Positions 12,358-25,077 of a stretch of 64,000 bases of DNA are shown piece after piece (the first letter of the stretch is position 1; each line of letters begins with the position of its first letter). Source of the DNA: Auanema rhodensis (Eukaryota > Nematoda > Chromadorea > Rhabditida > Rhabditidae); assembly GCA_964057225.1 (NCBI GenBank), contig OZ059897.1, positions 13,702,001-13,766,000 on the forward strand, given 5' to 3'. The notes under the pieces were generated by a model. The model was not told the DNA's origin and searched no databases. It saw only the letters and a program-made list of their open reading frames with translations. The position numbers and the translations under genes are program-made.

Positions 12358-15300
12358 TTTCGGAAGATGATATCATAGAAGCAACCGAACCCTTCAAACG
12401 CCAGGGAGCTGTGGCAATTGCCCAATTAGAAGAGGTTTTTATTTTCAAAAAATTAATTTAAATTTAAAAATATTAAAAAAAAAACTTATTTGTTAACTGT
12501 TTTCGATTTTATTTTTAATCAACAACCGGTCATGTTATCCACTAGCAAAGAAATGAAATTAGTGATGTTCACGTGTTATTATACTATTTCACGTGAAAAA
12601 TATCCTAATCCACGTCATATTTCAGCAATTGAAGAAAACTTTATCTTCATTATCGATCGTAATCGATAACTCTAGTTCAATTAATGATATTATTAGTAAT
12701 AGTTTGCCTCAGTTAACCCTAATTTGGAGAAAGCGAGCAAATAATTCCGAAATTGCTTTCAAGGTATATCTATTGACTATTTTGCTCATTCAATGAATTG
12801 TTTTATTAAATTTTCCAATTCCAGGGTTTACTCATTATTTTGGAATATTGCCTGTCAAAGTCGTTCGAGGCTCATTTATGTTTTGAGCAGTTAGTTAACG
12901 TTCTAGGGTTTCATACAGTGCAGTTTTGGAAGTAAGTCAATACCTGTTTATTTATTTTCCTTTTTTTTTAATTTGTTTAATTTTGTCAGATATTCTGTTC
13001 CATATATTTTCGATTCCGATTTATCGAAAGGCACCAAGTATCGAGATTCGTTATTATTTTCTTTAACGCTCTATGATATCAACACCGGAAAAAGTAGATT
13101 GAAGTGAGAATATTTTAAAGTTTATCAAATTGAAAACAAAAATTCATCTTAAGAGAACTTTATGCTGCTGTGCCTGGTATCAGAAAATCTTTATTAGGCC
13201 AACATGCTAAACAATTTGGAGAACGGTATCATCATCTTCAGCGACGTCTCTCACGTCATAATTCCGTCAATAGCATTAACAGTATTGAAAGTTGTGGAAG
13301 TGAGAACGTAGAGGGTACTATTATCATATCATTAGTTTAATAATTTATTATCTTTCTTGTAAAGTACTTGGAACTCCGACTAGAAGAAAGTCTTTTGATT
13401 CCAATGTATCTGATATAGAAGATGGAAAAAATGAAGAAGATGATCATGCGCGTATTTCTAGTGGAGGATTGGCTACAAACCATTTCCAAGTTCGCATTTG
13501 TTATTCAAAATACTTCTTTCTTCTATATGTTTGTTCGAGAAATACTTTTCTTTGTTCAGCAACGTGTGATCAATGTATCAAACGCTCCTCCAGTGTCATT
13601 GAAGAGGGAAAAAACTGGGGACTGGGAAATCACACAAGGCTCTGGAGGCTTAGTAGCATGTGTTGATCCTGTAATGTCAAAAGATCATGAAAACATGTGG
13701 TTAGCTAATTTGGGAATGAATATAAATCAGAAAAGAAGAAGGTTTTAATGAAAAGCGAACTAATTTTTTTGAGAAAAATATTTTTAAAGTTCGTTCCAAT
13801 CGGATTGTTCTAATTTGGCTCCATCAACCAATACTCTTGGATTGCCTTTGATTAAGCAAGCAATTGCTGATGTAAGTGTTGTTTATACTATAAAAATGAT
13901 TTTTATTTTGAAGGTTTTCTTCCATTTTTTGGCAGATGATGAAAAGGTTGAAGCTTCATCTCCAGACGAGAAAGAGGAACAGCAGAGAAAAGCCAGGCTA
14001 GAAATACACATATCTATATCTAAACTATACTATTATTCAATTACAGAGAAGAAATGTCCCTTCTTGGAGTTTTACATAACTATAACCGAGGAAATTACAA
14101 ATTGAATCCTGTTATAGTACAAGAAGACGATTACAATGTAAAATATTATTTTATATATAAAATATTTTCAATTTGTTTCATTTAGGTCTACTATGGTGGA
14201 ATCAGTAATGGTGTCTTATGGCCAGCACTTCATAATCTTCCAGAATATATTGTTTCTGATTATGATGATCCGATGGTTTGAATATATTATTAATATAAAA
14301 TATTATATTTTTTAAGACTTTAAAAGATCATTGGTGTGCTTATGTTCGCGTCAATTACCAGTTTGCTATTGATGCTGTTAGAAATAGCAGACCACAGGTA
14401 TAACATTTCGAATATAAATTTTAAATTTTATTGAATATAGGATTTCATCTGGATTCATGATTATCATTTAATGCTTACTGGAATGATCATGCAGTCATTA
14501 GATCCCAATTTGGAGGTTTTCCAGATTCATATAGTTTGTTGATGTTGACATGATATCTCTGTTTAGGTTGGATTTTTCTTGCACATTCCATTCCAGCCAC
14601 CTGAGAACTTCTTCTCGAAGTATGCTACTTGTGGATTCCCCATGCTTCGTGGTCTTTTGAAATTCACAAAGGTAAATAATTTTTGATTACGTTTTTTTTA
14701 AATATATAAATAATATTAATATGAATGAATATTATAATTATTATTTTAAATTTTAGGTTGGATTCCAAACTCATCGTGATCGTGAAAAATATATTGAATT
14801 AGTCAAGAAATATCTTAAAGGAATTACTGTTAATTATGATAAAGTAACAGATATTTATACAGGTTTTTTATATTTTTTAATCGATAATTTATAATATTTC
14901 AAACAATTTATTTAGCTGTTCATGAAGGTTGGACTTGTTCATTAGGTGTTTTTCCTGTCAGTATAAAAAATGATGATTTCTTGAAGTTTGTTCCACTTGA
15001 AGAAACCAAAACATTGAAAAAAAACTTCCGTAAAAGGGTATGTTGTATGCAAATATTAAGATTTTTCAATAAAACGTATGAAATTAAGGTTTTGGGATCT
15101 AATCCACCACCTGATGCTCGCTTCTTTTTCTCAGTTGAAAGATTTGACTATACTAAGGGAATCAAGGAGAAACTATTGGCCTATGAAAGATATTTTGAGA
15201 AATATCCAGATCGTGTGGGAAAAGATGTTTTATTCCAGGTAATTTAAAATATTTTCAATAATGATACTTAATTTTTTGTTTCAGATTGCTGTTACAAATC

Positions 15301-18300
15301 GTCGTTCAGTTGATACCTACCGTGTATATCAAGATGACTGTATTGCTTTAGCTGATAGAATTAACAATCGCTTTGTTGATCCAACGAATAAAACATGGAA
15401 ACCTCTCATCTTCCAAACTGACGGTATAACTATTTTTTGAAAAGATTCTGAATTTCAATATTTTATAGGATTACCACGTAATGAATTGGTCGCGGCTTAT
15501 CTTGCTATGGATATTGGTATTGTTACTCCAAAGAAGGATGGCATGAATTTGGTATTCTATTTAATTTAGTAAATATGAGTTAAATATGTTTTAAGGTTGC
15601 AAAAGAAATGCTGGTATGTAACCCTAAAGCAGGTTTAATCTTATCAACCGGAGCTGGATCTGAAATCCAATTTACTTCATCGGGTCTATATAATGTTGAA
15701 GGAGAGAAGAATTATCATCGTGTTGATAATTTATACGACATTGAAGTATTTATTTATTATAATAATCATCTCATTAATTGCTTCCAGGCTTATGCTGATT
15801 CATTCTATGCTGCTGCTCTTGAACCTGAAGAACTTAGAAGCCAACATGGTCATCGCTTGAATGAATTCGTCCTAGCTAATGATATTGAACGATGGAGTAG
15901 TGCTTTCCTCGACCCTAGCTGGACTCATCAAGTCATCAGACCACAGCAGGTTAGAAGATGCAGCTTTCTGTTCTTTAATTGAAGTTGTATGTTTGTAGAT
16001 TGAAACATTGGATGATTTCTACTCATTAATGATGAGAACTTGTAATGTTCGTAGACAGATAGTTGACCGAGTTCTTAAAGGAATTCCTATTCGTGCTCAT
16101 TTCGCTATCAGCTTACGAAATGCCAAGGTAACGAGCATTCGTGAATTTATAAATTATTCATCAAAATATGTTCACAGGAATCGCTTGAGAATAGTTGTAG
16201 CCTGGACAGTCATACATTGGTTTTAAAATCAAGTCAAGATTCACCAGATCGGGCACGTTTGGACATCAAAAATGAACTTGATGAATTTGAAAAGGTTTCA
16301 TTTTTCACATAATCAAATATAAGTTAATAGATAATGTTATAGGATTTATCATTCCTTCGATATGTTGAAAGTGACGATGTTGACAACGTGGAACAGTTCG
16401 TAGCAGTTAGTTTCTTTGATAATTTTTTTAAAAACAAATATTCAAATTATTGTGAGAGAAGAAATAATATTTAAAGCAAAATCATAAAATTATATAAAAA
16501 AATAGAAATGTACTAAAGATTATTGGAAGTGATCGAATATTTGTTGATGAGAACAAATCTTCCTTTGAATCGCAATGTTTTTTATACTGACGACATGCAA
16601 AATGCTTTGGATATTTTGATTGGCATTTCGTCTTCCATGCTAAACATTGTTGTTTTCTATTTTTTCTTTTCTTGTTGCTGATAGATGACACCATATGAGG
16701 ATATAAATTATCCTAAATATCCGGAAGTAGATTGTTGAAGAATTAAAGATAAACTACCATATCTTTCAATGTACTATTTCCTGAGTAGCTTGAAGTAGTA
16801 TTATGGCAGTTTTTGTCATAAAAGAAACAATGACCCACATGTCCTCTCTTCTTCTTGTTGCAATTGCTCAGCAAATCGTGGCATTTCAACGATATTTCTG
16901 GTATTTGCTTGAGAGCAGAGGTGTTATAATGAAAACTGTAGCAAGTTTTTGACTGACTTCAAGTTTTTGTTTCACAGTTTCTTCATCTTGAGTCATTGCG
17001 TTAGATGAACACCAATATGGCCTACTCGTTTGGCAGTCTAAAGCACAATGACATAGCATTCGATAACAGTCTACATTTCCAAAGTAATAGCAATAATCTT
17101 CATTTCTGAAATAATTTATATAGAATCAACTTTCAATTTTAATTATAATGTTTGATATAAGTTTAGTTAAAAACATACAAAATTGAGCATTTCGATATCT
17201 GACAAGCTTGAATGCTGCTATTGCTGGCTTCAAACTTTAGAATGCATATGAATAGTAGTAGAAGAGTTTTAGCTCCAGATAAAATGAAATATTTCATCAT
17301 AATAAGCCAGCTTGTGTGTAGGTGTGTATATGATAAGACTAGATATAAGAAAATAAGACGATTTTAATTGTAATTATAGTTTATAACATAAAATTTAAAA
17401 AATAGAGAAAATAGAATTTTGAAAATTGAATAAGTTTGAAATAGTAAGATGTATGTTTTAAACTATCTATTAGAGAATTTATTTTATTAAATGAAAGAAC
17501 TGGTTCATCTAAAGTTTGTCACAATGATAAATCTAACTGATAGAATATTATTGAGAATAGAAGAGAAAAAAAATGAAAAAAAAAGTGATTTTATGAAGCA
17601 ATTAACAACTAAAGGTCATGGCTATTTTCGTAAAATTTGGCAATCTATGTTGTATGTCCTTAGCTATTACTTGCTAATCAAAATAAACATTTGTGGTTTA
17701 TAATAGTCTATAAGTAAGTTAAATCTCAATTCTATTAAGGATTTAATATTTGAAAGAAATTACAAACAATGACAATTAAAGAAAGAATGAAATTAATGAA
17801 AAAACAAAACATGATTTGTTTTTTGATAATAAATCAATAACAGGACTGCTTTTATAATTTTATATACAGTCATGTGTGATCAAAGTCGGACCTAGGTTTC
17901 TGAAAGGCCTCAGAAACCCGCTTCTCAAACTACAAACCAATTTTTTTTTAATTTATCAATGTTTTACATTCATGTATTTGATGAAAATATATGGTAAAAT
18001 AATAAAAATTGAATTTTTTTGGAATATTAGGGGAAGAATTCTGATAAGAGTCCGACTTTCATCGCACATGAAATTTATTTTAAAATTTTAAAGTTCATTC
18101 TAATGTGAACTATGAATTTGTAATCTTCAATGTTAGGTAGTTAATGAATTTGAAAAGCCTGCTTGATGCAATGCAGATTTAACGGATTTTGATTTCTCTT
18201 ATAAACAATTTTCGAAAGAGATTGTCCTCATTTTTCATTTCCATGTAGTATCTTCCTTTTCATAAAAGTTTTCTTCTTAAATTACAAAACTTTTGAAAAA

Positions 18301-21300
18301 AAAACCAGTTGAACTGCTTTGTAATTTAAAAAAAAACTATAAAACTGTGCTTTAGCTTCATAAACGTATTTGTAAAACTCGTATGCTCTTTTTCTATTCC
18401 TATTTTTTTGAAATATAATATTTTTTTTATTTTTTGTCTTATAGTATAGCTGAACAACTATAAATTCATTTTCCACCCAATAGAAACTATAGAAAATAGG
18501 AGAAGGAGAGAGAGAGACTTTTGAGCATGAGAGATAAATGGATAACATGGCTGCTTTGATGTCTCGAAGTGGAAAACCCGGTGGTAGCTTGAATTGTAGC
18601 CTAGCAACCAGCACACCATGCATATTCTCTTCAATACATTCGCTTTTCTCGCTCTCTATCTTTCTTTCTCCTGAACTTTTCTCCTCTCTATTTCTCTGGT
18701 GGTTACTCTTCAGTGCTTAATTCTCATACTATGCATCTATATGCATTGGCGATCTATTGACACACCTTGCGTTCTAGTCAGTTCAGCAGGTAGAAAGTCC
18801 CTCCCTCTTCCTGTTTAATTCTGTTTTTTCTATTTATTTGTTCACAATCTTCTATTTCGGAGTTAGTTATACTTGTTTCTAATCATTTAACGATTTGACA
18901 TTTTTTAATCTGAAATAACGTGAACTGATTCAATCCTTACAGAGTCTTTAAATATCAAGCTCGATAGCCTTCTTTCGTCTAACCTCTCACACAGATTAGC
19001 TGAGATAATCACTCAACTGCGACCTATCGTATAAACAGCTATTTATATTCCGTTCATAAGTGACAAAACTGTATTTGGTTAAGTTTACATAACCTGTCAA
19101 TTCGATCAATAAGCTATATACATATTCATTCACTATCTCTATAACTATGGGCTTATTAGACATAATCAAATCATTCAAATCTAACAATGGTCGTGAGATA
19201 CGTATTCTTCTACTTGGACTAGATAATGCTGGAAAAACGACATTACTCAAGCAGATTTCAACGGAAGATATTAACAACGTTGTTCCAACCAAGGTAGCTT
19301 TTACAATAAGTTCCGCTGATCTCTATTTCTGATCTTTTCCTCCAAATAGGGCTTCAATGTCAAATCGGTTGTAACAAGTGGAGATATTCGGCTTAATGTT
19401 TGGGATATTGGAGGCCAACGAGCTATTCGCCCATTTTGGTCGAATTACTTTGACAATACTGATGCATTAATCTATGTTATCGATAGTAGTGATCGAAAAA
19501 GGTAATTATCAAATGTAAATGAGAGTAGTTTCGAATATGCCTTCTCTTACTTCAAGAGAATCTGTTAAATTCGAAACTTAAATTTTTCATCCCATCACAC
19601 CTTGCTTTGACTTGATTTTCTTAAGATTTGATGAAACAGGGATGGAATTAATGGAATTACTGGAAGAGGAAAAATTGGAAAAAGTTCCAGTCCTCATATT
19701 TGCTAATAAGCAGGTTGGTATCACGTGATATATGGAGCTCAATATAGGAATTCTTGACTTGATTAATTTTTTTTGCTCATGAATATTCGAGATTATGAAT
19801 ACTCCTACCAATCATCTATTATTTTGCATAGTGTTCTTACAGGACTTACCTACATCAGCTAAAGCTTCCGAGATTTCTGCTCGTCTGAAGCTTACTGAAG
19901 TTCGAGATCGTGCATGGCAAATTGCCGCTTGCTCAGCTATATCTGGTGAAGGTGTTAGTGAAGGAATTAGATGGGTAGCTGATACAATAAAGGATCGCAA
20001 ACGTTAAATTCACGACATTGAATGAACTTTTTCTCAGGTTTAAGCGATCCTCATGTAAATCTCTCATGTCCTCATAATTTCCATTTTCTATTGTATCTCA
20101 TGTCCTTTCGTTTCTTTTCTACTTTCTCATTCAATTATCTGGCTAAATCGGTATAGATCAAAGATATATACCAGTAAATATGCCTTTTGAGACTTTTTCC
20201 TAAGAAATAATTTGAATTGAAATAAATAATAAAATTTCAATTTCTATATTGAATTATAAAAAAACTTTAATGTTTTTTCTTTATTTACATCATGAATTAT
20301 TGAAGCTTTATCATTTTTCATTCCATGGTGGCAATATGAAAATTAATTCAGTTCAGCTCGCTTTATTTTTATTTTTAATTATAATAAATATTAATTATAT
20401 GGACTTTGTAATATGTTGATTAAAACTGGAGTAGAGTGTTGAAATAGTGAAAAAGAAAGAAAAAAATTAATTTTATTTAGATTTAATTCCTTAAAAACTT
20501 ATTAATTTATCAATATTCATTCAGACATTGACAACTTCTACTTATGTATCTGAACAGGAATTTAAAGATGAAGTTCAAGGGGTATAATATTTTGAGTTGA
20601 AAATCCACAGTTTCCTTGATTTTCTAGGCTGTTGATTTGCTGTACCAAGCTGATCATTTCCAATATTTTTTCACTGATCGTGATGGAACTCTCAAAAGTT
20701 ATTCGTGTTCATATCCTAGTAGTATTCAACCAGCGTATTCTGGTGTTATTCAGGTGAGAATAATTTTTTAATAAAAACATATATTGAACAGAACAAAATA
20801 GTTAATTTTATAAGAGAATAGCTATGCTTAAACTGGACACAACCTGTTTTTGCGTTTTATTAGTAAAAATGAAAGCTGTTCTGAATAATATTATACGTTT
20901 TCACACGTGAAAGCTTATAAATTGTGTATTATTCTTTATTATTATAATTAATGATATTTATGTAATATATACATTATATTTATGTCTCTAGGCTCAATTT
21001 GCTCGACGATGTGCTCAGACTTGTTGTATTCTTACGACAGCTCCTCTCATGCATATTGGTAATATTAGTTTTCAGTTATTTCATTTAGCACAAAAGGAAG
21101 TTTTTTTTAGGAATTCTTGACGTATCAACAATTCCCCCTGGATATTACTATTATGGTGCTTCTGGTGGACGTGAATGGTTTATTGATCCAACGAATAAGT
21201 TCAAAGATACAAGTATTCCTGAAGATCATCTAACTATCTTGGATACGGTATGTTGACAGAAAATTAATTTTCTTTAAAAAATGATATATTCGATTTCCAG

Positions 21301-22081
21301 GTGTTCAATGAAATTTCCCATTTGCTTGAAATTCATGATTTCAAGCCATTCACATGGGTTGGCTCTGGTCTACAGAAACATTATGGACATTTAACTATTG
21401 CTCATCAAGATATTTATGGATCTGTAAGAAAAATCATTAAAATAGTAGACGATGAAGTTATTTTTTCAGGTTGGAGAAGCTCAAAGTGATAGACTTTATG
21501 CGGAAATATCACGCATTGCTAAAACTATTGATAAGGATGAGAGTATTTTGACTATTAACAGAACTGATTTAGACATCAAGATCATGCTTAAAGTAGCATT
21601 TTAGATAAAATTTTGAGAATTATATTTGTTTTTTTTTCAGGCGAAAGTTTCAGGAAAGGTTTGGAACAAAGGACATGGTCTGCATCTACTTTGTGAGAAA
21701 ATGAATTGCGTTCTCAAGGTTTGATTTCATTCATTCTGATAGAATCAAAAAACTTGTTGTCTGTTTAGGAGGGAAATCTTTTAATCTGTGGAGATTCATC
21801 TTCTGATTTACCCATGCTTGAAGAATGTCTTCTTCAGAATCCACAAGGAGTCTACACCATTTGGGTCACTACAGATGTGAATCTACGTAACAAGGTATTT
21901 TGCTTTTATTTTCATATTCTAACTGAATAACGCCATATAGGTAACCGATCTCTGTTCTTCCTACGGTAATACTAATGTGGCCTTTGTGTCATGTCCTGAA
22001 GTATTGCTTGGAGCTATGGCTCAGGCAACTATTCGCGAAATTAATATCGATAGACAATCTGATAGTCAGGAAGATGATTAA
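12358..22081 (+). CDS. tps: Trehalose-6-phosphate synthase (GT20) with C-terminal HAD phosphatase-like domain
   Basis: More than twenty exons, all in phase, form a two-domain enzyme making trehalose 6-phosphate from UDP-glucose and glucose 6-phosphate. A poorly conserved N-terminal part ([15 protein letters not shown] onward) leads to the GT20 domain: the GGL loop ([11 protein letters not shown]), [36 protein letters not shown] with the phosphate-binding Lys, and [13 protein letters not shown]. After a 4.1-kb intron (16406-20524) the frame continues from VDNVEQFVA into [11 protein letters not shown] and a HAD domain with DRDGT (nucleophile and acid), TTAP, a Lys in WNKGHG, and [10 protein letters not shown]. 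All four HAD motifs look intact, so phosphatase activity is possible; in C. elegans dedicated dephosphorylation is attributed to GOB-1. The second half has no ATG of its own near its start, which supports one gene. The first coding exon is not resolved: 12358 is the first secure exon, entered in phase 1. One intron (13998-14046) uses a GC donor. Confidence 0.94.
12570..12598. promoter_or_regulatory. Paired E-boxes (CACGTG) in a tps intron
   Basis: Two CACGTG hexamers (12570-12575 and 12590-12595) 14 bp apart. The second sits in a perfect 12-bp palindrome TTTCACGTGAAA at 12587-12598. CACGTG is bound by bHLH factors such as Myc/Mondo-Max-like and TFEB/HLH-30-like proteins. Binding here is inferred only from sequence. 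Confidence 0.4.
16482..17300 (-). CDS. Nested cysteine-rich secreted protein, probably GPI-anchored
   Basis: Lies inside the large tps intron on the opposite strand. Four exons (17300-17179, 17105-16954, 16897-16758, 16712-16482) join in phase to about 214 residues. The N-terminus is a signal peptide ([20 protein letters not shown]). A first cysteine cluster contains [18 protein letters not shown]. Two similar modules follow: C-x6-C-x10-C-x6-C (CHDLLSNC ... CFFYDKNC) and C-x6-C-x9-C-x6-C (CLAWKTKC ... CRQYKKHC), the second preceded by a very basic stretch ([10 protein letters not shown]). The C-terminus is hydrophobic to the stop ([15 protein letters not shown]) after a Ser/Thr/Asn-rich segment, as in GPI-attachment signals. 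I recognise no family; DB, ShK and EGF patterns do not match. The exon 2 donor (A|gtcaaa) is weak, so that junction is least certain. Role unknown. Confidence 0.65.
17301..19146. other. Intronic DNA between the two nested genes
   Basis: Part of the large tps intron. It should contain the promoters of both nested genes, which are divergent here: the cysteine-rich gene runs left and arl-3 runs right. It has AT-rich sequence, a GA tract near 18505 and a pyrimidine-rich stretch at 18620-18720. No coding exon is supported. Confidence 0.5.
19147..20007 (+). CDS. arl-3: ADP-ribosylation-factor-like GTPase ARL3
   Basis: Four exons (19147-19293, 19350-19501, 19626-19713, 19843-20007) encode 183 residues, the usual ARL3 length (about 182). 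The GTPase motifs are complete: P-loop GLDNAGKTT, switch I PTKGFNVKS, WDIGGQ, guanine-specificity NKQD, and the late CSA motif (ACSAISGEG). The N-terminus [12 protein letters not shown] is the amphipathic helix of ARL2/ARL3 proteins, and [23 protein letters not shown] matches ARL3 better than ARL2. In other animals ARL3-GTP releases lipidated cargo from UNC119- and PDE6D-type carriers into cilia; in nematodes that would mean ciliated sensory neurons. The gene lies wholly within the tps intron on the same strand, so it needs its own promoter or must be processed from the host transcript. A perfect TATCACGTGATA palindrome (19719-19730) sits in its third intron. Confidence 0.95.
19719..19730. promoter_or_regulatory. 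Palindromic E-box TATCACGTGATA
   Basis: Perfect 12-bp palindrome with a CACGTG core, in the third intron of arl-3 and therefore also inside the tps host intron. Candidate bHLH site; no binding evidence beyond sequence. Confidence 0.35.
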
Positions 22082-24172
22082 GATCAGATTTTTTCCAATT
22101 TTTTTTATAAAAAAATGTTTTTCTTCTCTATGTCAAGTTTAATATATCATATTAAGGTAATATGTATCATATCGCTCATGATTGCTAGCTGTTGCTATAT
22201 ATATTTTTTGTTTATTTTTTTGAAATATTTTCATTTTGAAATGATTTTTTTTTATTCGAAGAAACTGAGACTTTTTTTTTGTGTATATGTCGGGTCTTTG
22301 AAGAGAGTAATAAAGTATTTTTTTTTGTCTTTCAATATCGTCTTATTCTTATTTTACTTTTTTTTTTGAAACAAACTGATTTTTCAATATAGAATCTTCA
22401 AAATTCAAAACAAACCATTGCTATTTCAGATGACAATTTCGTCATGTTAATTTTCATTATTATTTCCTTGTTGTTCCCTCATAACAGTAAGAATACTCAG
22501 AAAAAAACATTTCTTTATTTTCAGCTGTTTGACCTTTATTTGTTGCTTTTAGTTTTTTTATTTTTATTTCATCTTTTCACTATCGCTTTCTGTTCTTTTT
22601 TTTCTCTTTTGAATACATCGAAGATCTATTCTAAAGATAGATGTATACTAAAAAAAAAATTCTTTTTTTCATTTTCTGAACATTAGATATTCACTTTTGA
22701 AAAAAGCTAGTTTATTGCTTTTCTTGCTCGAGCTTTTGCAAGCTTGTCCTGAAACTATTTAATCTCAGATTCGCATGAACTTGGCAAGTTTCAAAGAAGA
22801 TTAGATGTTTCCGGCTTTTTTGAATTGTATGCAAAAATGTGAAAAATAGTTCTTTCTTATACAAAAAAAAAAACGGATGCATTGTATTAGTGCTATCTTA
22901 CTTGAATATTAAACATTAACTTTATGCATATACTTATGTAAGTTTAAACAACTTTCGTATATTTTATGATAAACGCATTGTATAATTCAATTTTAATTAT
23001 TTCTTTTTTTTGTTGGAAGAATTTAAATGAAAAAAAGCTATTTTTCCTGTTTTGACTCTCAAAAGAATTTTGATCATCAACAGAAACCTGACCGCTTCCT
23101 CTTTCAACGTAATTGGAAATAAGAATTTCACGTGTAAACGAATATATCTATATTTTAAAAGTTAATTAGAATATTCTTTTTTTCATTTTATCTCATATAT
23201 TTATTTATTCAAACATAGAAACAATACAACTTTTTTTTTTGACTCGATGTATGCATGTAACTCATCTCAAAACATGGTGAAATGAAAAAAAAATTATAAA
23301 TTATTCAATATATTAATTTAATTATTTTGAACTGTTTTCTTATGTTTTTTTTTCTTCATTTTAAGATAAAACATAAGGATATTACGTGAAATATTAATCA
23401 TATTCCTTTCATGTTTCGTTCTCTTTTGTTATTTTTGTTAAAGAAGAAAAAAACTTAATTTTACTTTTCTCTCTTTCCATTCCTTATTCAGATGTCAGCT
23501 TGTTGACCCGCCTCCCAGCTTGTCTTCTATCCTCAGACAACTTTCATCCCTCCTCACGTAGTTGACTCGGCTTCATTGCAACTTCCGTTGATAACTTTTG
23601 CATATATACTGATTATATATTGAAAAATATTTTCCTCCAGGAAAAAGTTGAAACATCTGCAATCATGTTTCTTAAAAAAAGAGCAACAGTTTTGTGTAAA
23701 ATTTGAAGTTTTAGTTATCACCAATATGAAAACTGAACTATTTCCATTATTGATCATTAATTTAATCTTTTATAAATATAGAAATAAATAAAAAAAACAT
23801 AATTTGAATAGTTTCATAATTATTTTTATAGATTATATTTATTATTTTTTGACTTATTATTCATTTTGCAATGTAATGACTACCTTCAGCAGTTTTATGG
23901 CAAAACAACTCACAGATATACAAAGTACTTATGCCGTTTTTCTTACATTTTATTGGCTTTTTGCTTTATATTAGCTTCTTTAGATTATTTCTGTTTCAAA
24001 TAATATCTGTAAATGGTCTCACTGTTCATCTTCAAACTTATTTGATCTCAATAGTCTTATTCAATGTATTTTAATTGTTCTCATCATTAACCTCGTTCTT
24101 CACTGAATAACTTTTGTAAATTCATCATTTTAAAACTTGCAGCTTTCAACTATTTCATCATCGAATTTCCAG
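22082..24172. other. Intergenic region after tps
   Basis: Begins with the tps 3' UTR and continues as T-rich, low-complexity sequence. Open stretches here are translations of poly-T/poly-A (Phe/Leu/Lys-rich) and not convincing. The right end holds the acceptor-like site immediately before the ATG at 24173. Confidence 0.5.
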
Positions 24173-25040
24173 ATGGCTAATGCACCAGCTGATCCGCATC
24201 ATTTCTCGTTTTCAAATCATAAACCAGTGAGTTTAACATGTTGCTAATATATATTTTTTTATTGTTAAAGAAAACTTTTCATCATGAATAAATGAAAAAT
24301 TAGAAAGTCTAGTCTGAACTGACAGAACATTCTGATAGTATCTCAGATTTGTTTTCCTTTTGTTTTGGCTACTATTTACGGGAAAACAGCTTAGGAATAT
24401 TTAGAAAAACACACTTAATTCTATAAAAAAAAATAATTGATAGGATTTGTCTGATATACGTTTCCGTATATAAAATAATTTATATATATCATTCAATTTT
24501 CAATAAAAAAATATGCTTTGATGTACAATCTAATATAATTATATATACATATAGCTATCTATCTATCTATATATATTTAATTAAAATACAGTATATGATG
24601 TGATCTTGTCTTCTTAATTCAAGTTCATGTAATTTGAACTTACTGCTGCTGCTGCTGCTGCTGCAAAACTTCATAGTCCTTATAGCAGTCGTAGGAAAAG
24701 AGCAAAATCATGTGAATTTGAGTCGTTCATCAGATTGCTGTCTGAGATTTTAGGGACATTTTTTGAAGAAAAAAAAGCCGAAAATCACATCAAAAACTCG
24801 TCTCAAAGCAATAATTCGTTTACAGCATATGTTCATCGTAATATGATGATGGTGAGGGGAATGAATTGATTGTGGACTATAGTGAGTTAAGAAAGATTAG
24901 AGAAAAAAGCTATTTCGTGTCAAGATATACGTTTTGTAAAAATTAGTATGATATGTGTTATACTTCTAGTGTGTATTCACAGAGATATACAGAAATTGAG
25001 AGAAATAGATAAAGAGAGAGAGAGAGAGAGAGAAATAGAT

Positions 25041-25077
<37 letters not shown>

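Noticed and set aside
18538-18720. Plus-strand open stretch beginning [16 protein letters not shown], opposed by a minus-strand one.
   Set aside because: Turns into pyrimidine-driven low complexity, no splice partner, lies in the likely promoter region of arl-3.
24600-24720. Minus-strand CAG repeat followed by a gtaagt donor, suggesting a polyglutamine exon.
   Set aside because: No acceptor, start codon or downstream exon could be joined in phase.
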